A stretch of 64,000 bases of DNA from Loripinus fragilis (lineage: Eukaryota > Mollusca > Bivalvia > Lucinida > Lucinidae): NCBI GenBank assembly GCA_964019695.1, contig CAXHUL010000494.1, forward strand, positions 16,707 to 80,706, in the 5' to 3' direction. Each line of letters opens with the position of its first letter. Position 1 is the stretch's first letter. The notes beneath the pieces are model-generated. The model made no database searches. It was not told the DNA's origin and saw only the letters and a list, made by a program, of their open reading frames with translations. Shown in pieces: positions 1 to 9,924 of the stretch. A program made the position numbers and the translations under genes.

Positions 1-782
1 GTGTGAGGCGACTCTAATGAGTACCAAACAATACTACTGTTTGCGTGGTCGAAATAAGAACAAAATTTGATCTCGGGTGAAGCTGGGGGGGGGGGTGGCT
101 GCAGTTGATTTGTTTAGCTGAAAAAGTTTAAGTTTGTCTTCAAATAAGTACAGCCTCGACCCGGTGAGTTGAACAGCCAAATACAATTGAATTTTATTGG
201 TCTAAGCAATGAGGCCAGGGAACCTGCTTGGGGGAATGGTCCCGACCAGTCCATGCGGATCCTCATCATTATTCCTTTAAGTGTCATCTCTATGAGGCGG
301 TTCTAATGAGTGTAAGTATCCTAAGAGTGTTTTAATAAATACCCATATGCTAAGTCACCATACTTCTACAGTTAAAGTGAGTAAGCACTCATAGCACATT
401 TCAGTAGAAAAGGGAATACAATCACAAAAATCAACTTGCACAGCAGTGCTAGCCAGTCTGCAAAAACGGAGTATCACGGTCAGCCTGCTCGGATTGATTA
501 GTCAAATCCTGGTCAAAACTGTTTGTGTATGGCCATTTAACTGCATTTTCTGGTATATAATGCAATTTGAGTCTTTCCTCGAGAGAACCAGGCTTTAAAA
601 ATGATTTTAAGAAAAAATTAAAATTTAAACTAAAATTCAATAAAATTTTAAAATTTAAATTTAAATTTCTTCCAAAAATAATTTCAAATTATTTTTATTT
701 TGGTTCCTGATCTGTGTGCGAAATTTCATCTGAATTCATTGAAAAATGACTGTTTTACAAAGATTTTCGTTTTTTTCGCCTA

Positions 783-784
783 CG
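783..784. other. Segment-loss junction 1 (484 bp missing)
   Basis: CGCCTAC joins directly to GAATCTGC; relative to monomer 1 this removes 2458-2941, with no microhomology. Confidence 0.9.
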
Positions 785-1203
785 AATCTGCAAATTTTCG
801 AATTTTTAAATTTTGTCTCTGTGACATATCAAACTCATATAGTTAAGCAAATAATCGTCCAAAAAGACTAACTCAGGCACCAAAAAGCGATACAAATCTA
901 GGATTTTATATGTGACCCCCCTCACAAGCTGACACAAGCAAATGCTCAATTATTCAAACTAGTCTGATGAAAAAGTTCATAGTTTCAATTATTTCAATGA
1001 ATCTCAATAACCCAAAAGCAAAAAAGAAAGTTTAGGCATCGGTAAGAGTCATTAAAGGATAATCTCATACAAACTTTAGTTACAAAATTTAAAAACTGAA
1101 GCTAAAAAATCAAATTTTAAAGTGATTTTAAGCAAAATCGCGAACAGTTTTGAATCACATTCAAATTTGCTCCCAAAAAACCAAGCTACGTTGCACCCAA
1201 GCA

Positions 1204-1217
1204 TGCTGAAAACAGCA
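1204..1217 (+). other. Small hairpin 17 nt upstream of the hammerhead (one per monomer)
   Basis: TGCTG-AAAA-CAGCA forms a perfect 5-bp stem with an AAAA loop just 5' of the ribozyme, in every monomer. Role unknown; it could be an RNA structural element of the monomer or coincidence. Confidence 0.5.
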
Positions 1218-1234
1218 ATTTATACCACTTACTT

Positions 1235-1289
1235 TGTGTCTGAAGTAGAGCAGCTTCACTGATGAGTGCCTGATGCTGGACGAAACACA
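1235..1289 (+). ncRNA. Hammerhead ribozyme motif, type III, copy 1 (described in full)
   Basis: Seen directly: stem III 3' strand TGTGT 1235-1239; cleavage triplet GTC ending at C1240 (predicted cut 1240/1241); stem I TGAAG 1241-1245 pairing with CTTCA 1254-1258 round an 8-nt loop; core CTGATGA 1259-1265; stem II GT(G)CC 1266-1270 pairing with GGAC 1278-1281, with G1268 bulged; core GAA 1282-1284; stem III 5' strand ACACA 1285-1289, all five pairing with 1235-1239. Every core position required by the family (C3 to A9, G12-A13-A14, A15.1-U16.1, H17=C) is present and in register. Both flanks join stem III, so it is type III. Family knowledge: hammerheads cut tandem transcripts into monomers with 5'-OH and 2',3'-cyclic phosphate ends. 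Weak points: the bulge in stem II and a stem III of only 5 bp. Activity is inferred. Confidence 0.87.
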
Positions 1290-1496
1290 TCATTTTATTC
1301 TAATCATGATCTACACTGCTAGTTCTGAATGTGAAATATTCGGTAATTTACATGCTACCAAAATGGCCAGAGTGGGAAAGATTGGAGACCTAGGTCTAGA
1401 TTTAATGCCCATAGCATAATGGAAATTGCTCATCCTCTTTTTTGATGAAACTATATCCCAAATTTGAAATTTCTGAAAAGACTGTAAGTAAAGATT

Positions 1497-1515
1497 ACTC
1501 ATTAGAACGGCCTCG
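1497..1515 (-). repeat. 19-bp internal motif, copy (iv), inverted
   Basis: Minus-strand CGAGGCCGTTCTAATGAGT, two differences from copy (i). It lies ~210 bp downstream of the ribozyme core. Confidence 0.75.
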
Positions 1516-1634
1516 TCGAACGAGAAATATCACAACCCACTTAAGCATATAATACGAGTATATGTGTGAAAGTGCTTCATTGGGGGTTAGGTAACTAAAT
1601 GAGCTTTAATAACTGTGTTATATCATTATCTATG

Positions 1635-1653
1635 TGAGGCGGTTCTAATGAGT
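1635..1653 (+). repeat. 19-bp internal motif TGAGGCGGTTCTAATGAGT, copy (i)
   Basis: First of three plus-strand copies of this motif in each monomer. A near-complementary copy lies 138 bp earlier at 1497-1515, so the two could pair in RNA over 17 of 19 positions. Confidence 0.8.
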
Positions 1654-1676
1654 AGCTTCTAAAACAATTTTGAGTG

Positions 1677-1695
1677 TGAGGCGACTCTAATGAGT
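1677..1695 (+). repeat. 19-bp internal motif, copy (ii), GACT variant
   Basis: TGAGGCGACTCTAATGAGT: two differences from copy (i), starting 42 bp after it. Present in all monomers. Confidence 0.8.
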
Positions 1696-1757
1696 ACCAA
1701 ACAATACTACTGTTTGCGTGGTCGAAATAAGAACAAAATTTGATCTCGGGTGAAGCT

Positions 1758-1769
1758 GGGGGGGGGGGG
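1758..1769 (+). repeat. Poly-G tract, length-variable (11-16 G) among monomers
   Basis: Shown for monomer 1. Counts for monomers 0 to 25: 11, 12, 13, 12, 14, 14, 13, 11, 15, 14, 13, 12, 13, 13, 12, 13, 16, 12, 13, 12, 11, 13, 12, 15, 11, 13. It is the only routinely length-variable site of the monomer. A minus-strand 88-89-aa ORF crossing it opens only at 13 or 16 G, which marks that ORF as an accident. Slippage in the genome or in sequencing could both cause the variation. Confidence 0.9.
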
Positions 1770-1966
1770 TGGCTGCAGTTGATTTGTTTAGCTGAAAAAG
1801 TTTAAGTTTGTCTTCAAATAAGTACAGCCTCGACCCGGTGAGTTGAACAGCCAAATACAATTGAATTTTATTGGTCTAAGCAATGAGGCCAGGGAACCTG
1901 CTTGGGGGAATGGTCCCGACCAGTCCATGCGGATCCTCATCATTATTCCTTTAAGTGTCATCTCTA

Positions 1967-1985
1967 TGAGGCGGTTCTAATGAGT
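1967..1985 (+). repeat. 19-bp internal motif, copy (iii)
   Basis: Exact match to copy (i), starting 290 bp after copy (ii), preceded by CTCTA. Confidence 0.8.
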
Positions 1986-2285
1986 GTAAGTATCCTAAGA
2001 GTGTTTTAATAAATACCCATATGCTAAGTCACCATACTTCTACAGTTAAAGTGAGTAAGCACTCATAGCACATTTCAGTAGAAAAGGGAATACAATCACA
2101 AAAATCAACTTGCACAGCAGTGCTAGCCAGTCTGCAAAAACGGAGTATCACGGTCAGCCTGCTCGGATTGATTAGTCAAATCCTGGTCAAAACTGTTTGT
2201 GTATGGCCATTTAACTGCATTTTCTGGTATATAATGCAATTTGAGTCTTTCCTCGAGAGAACCAGGCTTTAAAAATGATTTTAAG

Positions 2286-2342
2286 AAAAAATTAAAATTT
2301 AAACTAAAATTCAATAAAATTTTAAAATTTAAATTTAAATTT
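2286..2342. other. AT-only block of the monomer
   Basis: A ~57-bp stretch that is almost entirely A and T, with AAATTT and TTTAAA palindromes, just left of the removable segment in each monomer. Likely easily melted or bent; no function is shown. Confidence 0.6.
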
Positions 2343-2464
2343 CTTCCAAAAATAATTTCAAATTATTTCTATTTTGGTTCCTGATCTGTGTGCGAAATTT
2401 CATCTGAATTCATTGAAAAATGACTGTTTTACAAAGATTTTCGTTTTTTTCGCCTACTCTCTTA

Positions 2465-2936
2465 TAGGGTTCGGTGCACAATTAATCGGTCCCATTCAAC
2501 TCCATGTAAAAAGGCAGAATTCGAGCATCTGCAATTTTTTCCAGGACATTGCTTGGACTTTTTTCTGTCTGTGAGTGGCAAGATCTGTCATTCACCTATC
2601 AAAAAAGTGAAAAGACAACCTACCTTGATAATCTCGTTTTCTCAGCATTCTCCGTTCTTCGGGGAACAGTCAAAAAATCCGGGCTGAAATCCGACCTGCG
2701 TCAGACGTTACCTGGGGAGTGCGCCGGGGAGTCTGTGACAAAATAGTCCACACAAAGATGCATTTTTCTGCATCAGCCTGACAAACATAGACCAATGTTG
2801 AATCACATGTACATTTAAAGTCGAATAAAGCACCCATTTACGCCATAAAGGGCCCAGAAACGGCAAGTGCTAAATTTCTAAAGGTACTATTTTCGTGGGC
2901 TACCAAACCGGAAGACTGTAATTGTGTACTAACACC
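2465..2936. mobile_element. Removable 472-bp segment with imperfect inverted ends (MITE-like), shown for monomer 1
   Basis: Present in 23 monomers, absent from three (monomers 0, 15, 20). Its ends are imperfect inverted repeats: 2461-2484 against the complement of 2919-2942 match at 17 of 24 positions, including a run of eight (CACAATTA). The three losses have different junctions but all lie within ~8 bp at the left and ~6 bp at the right, as expected for excision of one defined unit rather than random deletion. The array itself also stops at this right edge (53805). No convincing target duplication is visible, so the family is unassigned. It contains an AATAAA at 2824-2829. Confidence 0.55.
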
Positions 2937-3392
2937 TTCAAGAATCTGCAAATTTTCGAATTTTTAAATTTTGTCTCTGTGACATATCAAACTCATATAG
3001 TTAAGCAAATAATCGTCCAAAAAGACTAACTCAGGCACCAAAAAGCGATACAAATCTAGGATTTTATATGTGACCCCCCTCACAAGCTGACACAAGCAAA
3101 TGCTCAATTATTCAAACTAGTCTGATGAAAAAGTTCATAGTTTCAATTATTTCAATGAATCTCAATAACCCAAAAGCAAAAAAGAAAGTTTAGGCATCGG
3201 TAAGAGTCATTAAAGGATAATCTCATACAAACTTTAGTTACAAAATTTAAAAACTGAAGCTAAAAAATCAAATTTTAAAGTGATTTTAAGCAAAATCGCG
3301 AACAGTTTTGAATCACATTCAAATTTGCTCCCAAAAAACCAAGCTACGTTGCACCCAAGCATGCTGAAAACAGCAATTTATACCACTTACTT

Positions 3393-3447
3393 TGTGTCTG
3401 AAGTAGAGCAGCTTCACTGATGAGTGCCTGATGCTGGACGAAACACA
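3393..3447 (+). ncRNA. Hammerhead ribozyme motif, copy 2
   Basis: Identical 55-nt motif; predicted cut after C3398. Confidence 0.86.
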
Positions 3448-5557
3448 TCATTTTATTCTAATCATGATCTACACTGCTAGTTCTGAATGTGAAATATTCG
3501 GTAATTTACATGCTACCAAAATGGCCAGAGTGGGAAAGATTGGAGACCTAGGTCTAGATTTAATGCCCATAGCATAATGGAAATTGCTCATCCTCTTTTT
3601 TGATGAAACTATATCCCAAATTTGAAATTTCTGAAAAGACTGTAAGTAAAGATTACTCATTAGAACGGCCTCGTCGAACGAGAAATATCACAACCCACTT
3701 AAGCATATAATACGAGTATATGTGTGAAAGTGCTTCATTGGGGGTTAGGTAACTAAATGAGCTTTAATAACTGTGTTATATCATTATCTATGTGAGGCGG
3801 TTCTAATGAGTAGCTTCTAAAACAATTTTGAGTGTGAGGCGACTCTAATGAGTACCAAACAATACTACTGTTTGCGTGGTCGAAATAAGAACAAAATTTG
3901 ATCTCGGGTGAAGCTGGGGGGGGGGGGGTGGCTGCAGTTGATTTGTTTAGCTGAAAAAGTTTAAGTTTGTCTTCAAATAAGTACAGCCTCGACCCGGTGA
4001 GTTGAACAGCCAAATACAATTGAATTTTATTGGTCTAAGCAATGAGGCCAGGGAACCTGCTTGGGGGAATGGTCCCGACCAGTCCATGCGGATCCTCATC
4101 ATTATTCCTTTAAGTGTCATCTCTATGAGGCGGTTCTAATGAGTGTAAGTATCCTAAGAGTGTTTTAATAAATACCCATATGCTAAGTCACCATACTTCT
4201 ACAGTTAAAGTGAGTAAGCACTCATAGCACATTTCAGTAGAAAAGGGAATACAATCACAAAAATCAACTTGCACAGCAGTGCTAGCCAGTCTGCAAAAAC
4301 GGAGTATCACGGTCAGCCTGCTCGGATTGATTAGTCAAATCCTGGTCAAAACTGTTTGTGTATGGCCATTTAACTGCATTTTCTGGTATATAATGCAATT
4401 TGAGTCTTTCCTCGAGAGAACCAGGCTTTAAAAATGATTTTAAGAAAAAATTAAAATTTAAACTAAAATTCAATAAAATTTTAAAATTTAAATTTAAATT
4501 TCTTCCAAAAATAATTTCAAATTATTTCTATTTTGGTTCCTGATCTGTGTGCGAAATTTCATCTGAATTCATTGAAAAATGACTGTTTTACAAAGATTTT
4601 CGTTTTTTTCGCCTACTCTCTTATAGGGTTCGGTGCACAATTAATCGGTCCCATTCAACTCCATGTAAAAAGGCAGAATTCGAGCATCTGCAATTTTTTC
4701 CAGGACATTGCTTGGACTTTTTTCTGTCTGTGAGTGGCAAGATCTGTCATTCACCTATCAAAAAAGTGAAAAGACAACCTACCTTGATAATCTCGTTTTC
4801 TCAGCATTCTCCGTTCTTCGGGGAACAGTCAAAAAATCCGGGCTGAAATCCGACCTGCGTCAGACGTTACCTGGGGAGTGCGCCGGGGAGTCTGTGACAA
4901 AATAGTCCACACAAAGATGCATTTTTCTGCATCAGCCTGACAAACATAGACCAATGTTGAATCACATGTACATTTAAAGTCGAATAAAGCACCCATTTAC
5001 GCCATAAAGGGCCCAGAAACGGCAAGTGCTAAATTTCTAAAGGTACTATTTTCGTGGGCTACCAAACCGGAAGACTGTAATTGTGTACTAACACCTTCAA
5101 GAATCTGCAAATTTTCGAATTTTTAAATTTTGTCTCTGTGACATATCAAACTCATATAGTTAAGCAAATAATCGTCCAAAAAGACTAACTCAGGCACCAA
5201 AAAGCGATACAAATCTAGGATTTTATATGTGACCCCCCTCACAAGCTGACACAAGCAAATGCTCAATTATTCAAACTAGTCTGATGAAAAAGTTCATAGT
5301 TTCAATTATTTCAATGAATCTCAATAACCCAAAAGCAAAAAAGAAAGTTTAGGCATCGGTAAGAGTCATTAAAGGATAATCTCATACAAACTTTAGTTAC
5401 AAAATTTAAAAACTGAAGCTAAAAAATCAAATTTTAAAGTGATTTTAAGCAAAATCGCGAACAGTTTTGAATCACATTCAAATTTGCTCCCAAAAAACCA
5501 AGCTACGTTGCACCCAAGCATGCTGAAAACAGCAATTTATACCACTTACTTTGTGTC
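3399..5557 (+). repeat. Monomer 2 (2159 bp, G13)
   Basis: Full-length; no variant against the majority seen by eye. Confidence 0.95.
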
Positions 5558-5606
5558 TGAAGTAGAGCAGCTTCACTGATGAGTGCCTGATGCTGGACGA
5601 AACACA
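5552..5606 (+). ncRNA. Hammerhead ribozyme motif, copy 3
   Basis: Identical motif; predicted cut after C5557. Confidence 0.86.
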
Positions 5607-7715
5607 TCATTTTATTCTAATCATGATCTACACTGCTAGTTCTGAATGTGAAATATTCGGTAATTTACATGCTACCAAAATGGCCAGAGTGGGAAAGATT
5701 GGAGACCTAGGTCTAGATTTAATGCCCATAGCATAATGGAAATTGCTCATCCTCTTTTTTGATGAAACTATATCCCAAATTTGAAATTTCTGAAAAGACT
5801 GTAAGTAAAGATTACTCATTAGAATGGCCTCGTCGAACGAGAAATATCACAACCCACTTAAGCATATAATACGAGTATATGTGTGAAAGTGCTTCATTGG
5901 GGGTTAGGTAACTAAATGAGCTTTAATAACTGTGTTATATCATTATCTATGTGAGGCGGTTCTAATGAGTAGCTTCTAAAACAATTTTGAGTGTGAGGCG
6001 ACTCTAATGAGTACCAAACAATACTACTGTTTGCGTGGTCGAAATAAGAACAAAATTTGATCTCGGGTGAAGCTGGGGGGGGGGGGTGGCTGCAGTTGAT
6101 TTGTTTAGCTGAAAAAGTTTAAGTTTGTCTTCAAATAAGTACAGCCTCGACCCGGTGAGTTGAACAGCCAAATACAATTGAATTTTATTGGTCTAAGCAA
6201 TGAGGCCAGGGAACCTGCTTGGGGGAATGGTCCCGACCAGTCCATGCGGATCCTCATCATTATTCCTTTAAGTGTCATCTCTATGAGGCGGTTCTAATGA
6301 GTGTAAGTATCCTAAGAGTGTTTTAATAAATACCCATATGCTAAGTCACCATACTTCTACAGTTAAAGTGAGTAAGCACTCATAGCACATTTCAGTAGAA
6401 AAGGGAATACAATCACAAAAATCAACTTGCACAGCAGTGCTAGCCAGTCTGCAAAAACGGAGTATCACGGTCAGCCTGCTCGGATTGATTAGTCAAATCC
6501 TGGTCAAAACTGTTTGTGTATGGCCATTTAACTGCATTTTCTGGTATATAATGCAATTTGAGTCTTTCCTCGAGAGAACCAGGCTTTAAAAATGATTTTA
6601 AGAAAAAATTAAAATTTAAACTAAAATTCAATAAAATTTTAAAACTTAAATTTAAATTTCTTCCAAAAATAATTTCAAATTATTTCTATTTTGGTTCCTG
6701 ATCTGTGTGCGAAATTTCATCTGAATTCATTGAAAAATGACTGTTTTACAAAGATTTTCGTTTTTTTCGCCTACTCTCTTATAGGGTTCGGTGCACAATT
6801 AATCGGTCCCATTCAACTCCATGTAAAAAGGCAGAATTCGAGCATCTGCAATTTTTTCCAGGACATTGCTTGGACTTTTTTCTGTCTGTGAGTGGCAAGA
6901 TCTGTCATTCACCTATCAAAAAAGTGAAAAGACAACCTACCTTGATAATCTCGTTTTCTCAGCATTCTCCGTTCTTCGGGGAACAGTCAAAAAATCCGGG
7001 CTGAAATCCGACCTGCGTCAGACGTTACCTGGGGAGTGCGCCGGGGAGTCTGTGACAAAATAGTCCACACAAAGATGCATTTTTCTGCATCAGCCTGACA
7101 AACATAGACCAATGTTGAATCACATGTACATTTAAAGTCGAATAAAGCACCCATTTACGCCATAAAGGGCCCAGAAACGGCAAGTGCTAAATTTCTAAAG
7201 GTACTATTTTCGTGGGCTACCAAACCGGAAGACTGTAATTGTGTACTAACACCTTCAAGAATCTGCAAATTTTCGAATTTTTAAATTTTGTCTCTGTGAC
7301 ATATCAAACTCATATAGTTAAGCAAATAATCGTCCAAAAAGACTAACTCAGGCACCAAAAAGCGATACAAATCTAGGATTTTATATGTGACCCCCCTCAC
7401 AAGCTGACACAAGCAAATGCTCAATTATTCAAACTAGTCTGATGAAAAAGTTCATAGTTTCAATTATTTCAATGAATCTCAATAACCCAAAAGCAAAAAA
7501 GAAAGTTTAGGCATCGGTAAGAGTCATTAAAGGATAATCTCATACAAACTTTAGTTACAAAATTTAAAAACTGAAGCTAAAAAATCAAATTTTAAAGTGA
7601 TTTTAAGCAAAATCGCGAACAGTTTTGAATCACATTCAAATTTGCTCCCAAAAAACCAAGCTACGTTGCACCCAAGCATGCTGAAAACAGCAATTTATAC
7701 CACTTACTTTGTGTC
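5558..7715 (+). repeat. Monomer 3 (2158 bp, G12)
   Basis: Full-length. Variants: T at 5825 (majority C) inside the minus-strand 19-bp motif, and C at 6645 (majority T), the latter shared only with monomer 8. Confidence 0.95.
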
Positions 7716-7764
7716 TGAAGTAGAGCAGCTTCACTGATGAGTGCCTGATGCTGGACGAAACACA
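7710..7764 (+). ncRNA. Hammerhead ribozyme motif, copy 4
   Basis: Identical motif; predicted cut after C7715. Confidence 0.86.
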
Positions 7765-9875
7765 TCATTTTATTCTAATCATGATCTACACTGCTAGTTC
7801 TGAATGTGAAATATTCGGTAATTTACATGCTACCAAAATGGCCAGAGTGGGAAAGATTGGAGACCTAGGACTAGATTTAATGCCCATAGCATAATGGAAA
7901 TTGCTCATCCTCTTTTTTGATGAAACTATATCCCAAATTTGAAATTTCTGAAAAGACTGTAAGTAAAGATTACTCATTAGAACGGCCTCGTCGAACGAGA
8001 AATATCACAACCCACTTAAGCATATAATACGAGTATATGTGTGAAAGTGCTTCATTGGGGGTTAGGTAACTAAATGAGCTTTAATAACTGTGTTATATCA
8101 TTATCTATGTGAGGCGGTTCTAATGAGTAGCTTCTAAAACAATTTTGAGTGTGAGGCGACTCTAATGAGTACCAAACAATACTACTGTTTGCGTGGTCGA
8201 AATAAGAACAAAATTTGATCTCGGGTGAAGCTGGGGGGGGGGGGGGTGGCTGCAGTTGATTTGTTTAGCTGAAAAAGTTTAAGTTTGTCTTCAAATAAGT
8301 ACAGCCTCGACCCGGTGAGTTGAACAGCCAAATACAATTGAATGTTATTGGTCTAAGCAATGAGGCCAGGGAACCTGCTTGGGGGAATGGTCCCGACCAG
8401 TCCATGCGGATCCTCATCATTATTCCTTTAAGTGTCATCTCTATGAGGCGGTTCTAATGAGTGTAAGTATCCTAAGAGTGTTTTAATAAATACCCATATG
8501 CTAAGTCACCATACTTCTACAGTTAAAGTGAGTAAGCACTCATAGCACATTTCAGTAGAAAAGGGAATACAATCACAAAAATCAACTTGCACAGCAGTGC
8601 TAGCCAGTCTGCAAAAACGGAGTATCACGGTCAGCCTGCTCGGATTGATTAGTCAAATCCTGGTCAAAACTGTTTGTGTATGGCCATTTAACTGCATTTT
8701 CTGGTATATAATGCAATTTGAGTCTTTCCTCGAGAGAACCAGGCTTTAAAAATGATTTTAAGAAAAAATTAAAATTTAAAATAAAATTCAATAAAATTTT
8801 AAAATTTAAATTTAAATTTCTTCCAAAAATAATTTCAAATTATTTCTATTTTGGTTCCTGATCTGTGTGCGAAATTTCATCTGAATTCATTGAAAAATGA
8901 CTGTTTTACAAAGATTTTCGTTTTTTTCGCCTACTCTCTTATAGGGTTCGGTGCACAATTAATCGGTCCCATTCAACTCCATGTAAAAAGGCAGAATTCG
9001 AGCATCTGCAATTTTTTCCAGGACATTGCTTGGACTTTTTTCTGTCTGTGAGTGGCAAGATCTGTCATTCACCTATCAAAAAAGTGAAAAGACAACCTAC
9101 CTTGATAATCTCGTTTTCTCAGCATTCTCCGTTCTTCGGGGAACAGTCAAAAAATCCGGGCTGAAATCCGACCTGCGTCAGACGTTACCTGGGGAGTGCG
9201 CCGGGGAGTCTGTGACAAAATAGTCCACACAAAGATGCATTTTTCTGCATCAGCCTGACAAACATAGACCAATGTTGAATCACATGTACATTTAAAGTCG
9301 AATAAAGCACCCATTTACGCCATAAAGGGCCCAGAAACGGCAAGTGCTAAATTTCTAAAGGTACTATTTTCGTGGGCTACCAAACCGGAAGACTGTAATT
9401 GTGTACTAACACCTTCAAGAATCTGCAAATTTTCGAATTTTTAAATTTTGTCTCTGTGACATATCAAACTCATATAGTTAAGCAAATAATCGTCCAAAAA
9501 GACTAACTCAGGCACCAAAAAGCGATACAAATCTAGGATTTTATATGTGACCCCCCTCACAAGCTGACACAAGCAAATGCTCAATTATTCAAACTAGTCT
9601 GATGAAAAAGTTCATAGTTTCAATTATTTCAATGAATCTCAATAACCCAAAAGCAAAAAAGAAAGTTTAGGCATCGGTAAGAGTCATTAAAGGATAATCT
9701 CATACAAACTTTAGTTACAAAATTTAAAAACTGAAGCTAAAAAATCAAATTTTAAAGTGATTTTAAGCAAAATCGCGAACAGTTTTGAATCACATTCAAA
9801 TTTGCTCCCAAAAAACCAAGCTACGTTGCACCCAAGCATGCTGAAAACAGCAATTTATACCACTTACTTTGTGTC
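7716..9875 (+). repeat. Monomer 4 (2160 bp, G14)
   Basis: Full-length. A at 7870 (T) and G at 8344 (T) are shared with monomers 5 and 9, as is the G14 tract. A at 8781 (C) is private. Confidence 0.95.
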
Positions 9876-9924
9876 TGAAGTAGAGCAGCTTCACTGATGA
9901 GTGCCTGATGCTGGACGAAACACA
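9870..9924 (+). ncRNA. Hammerhead ribozyme motif, copy 5
   Basis: Identical motif; predicted cut after C9875. Confidence 0.86.

Larger units (their letters stand above)
1..1240 (+). repeat. Monomer 0 (partial, left edge; segment-deleted)
   Basis: Starts mid-monomer at the window edge and runs to the first predicted ribozyme cut. It has an 11-G tract (85-95), lacks 484 bp of the removable segment (junction 783/784), and has a private C-to-T at 695 in the AT-rich region. Confidence 0.95.
1241..3398 (+). repeat. Monomer 1 (2158 bp, G12), reference copy
   Basis: Full-length copy bounded by two predicted ribozyme cuts. The G tract is 1758-1769. It matches the majority sequence by eye and is used as the reference for internal features listed below. 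Confidence 0.95.

Noticed and set aside
552..560. TATATAATG as a TATA-box promoter for the satellite transcript
   Set aside because: A TATA-like word in AT-rich DNA is weak evidence; no initiator or Pol III boxes recognised nearby.
449..640. 63-aa minus-strand ORF repeated 26 times (starting MNFSLNFNFF)
   Set aside because: It begins in the AT-only block, has no domain, and recurs only because the DNA repeats; no sign of coding selection.
965..990. A second CTGATGA in each monomer as another hammerhead
   Set aside because: No stem II plus GAAA and no flanking stems follow it.
1311..1502. 63-aa minus-strand ORF repeated 25 times (starting MSNLYLQS)
   Set aside because: Lies just downstream of the ribozyme on the opposite strand; short, without recognisable family, and repeat-driven.
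2374..2746. 66-aa and 65-aa plus-strand ORFs in most monomers
   Set aside because: They overlap each other, span the edge of the removable segment, and disappear in the deleted monomers.
3753..4019. 88-aa minus-strand ORF with a proline run
   Set aside because: The prolines are the poly-G tract; the frame is open only when the tract has 13 or 16 G, so it is not a gene.
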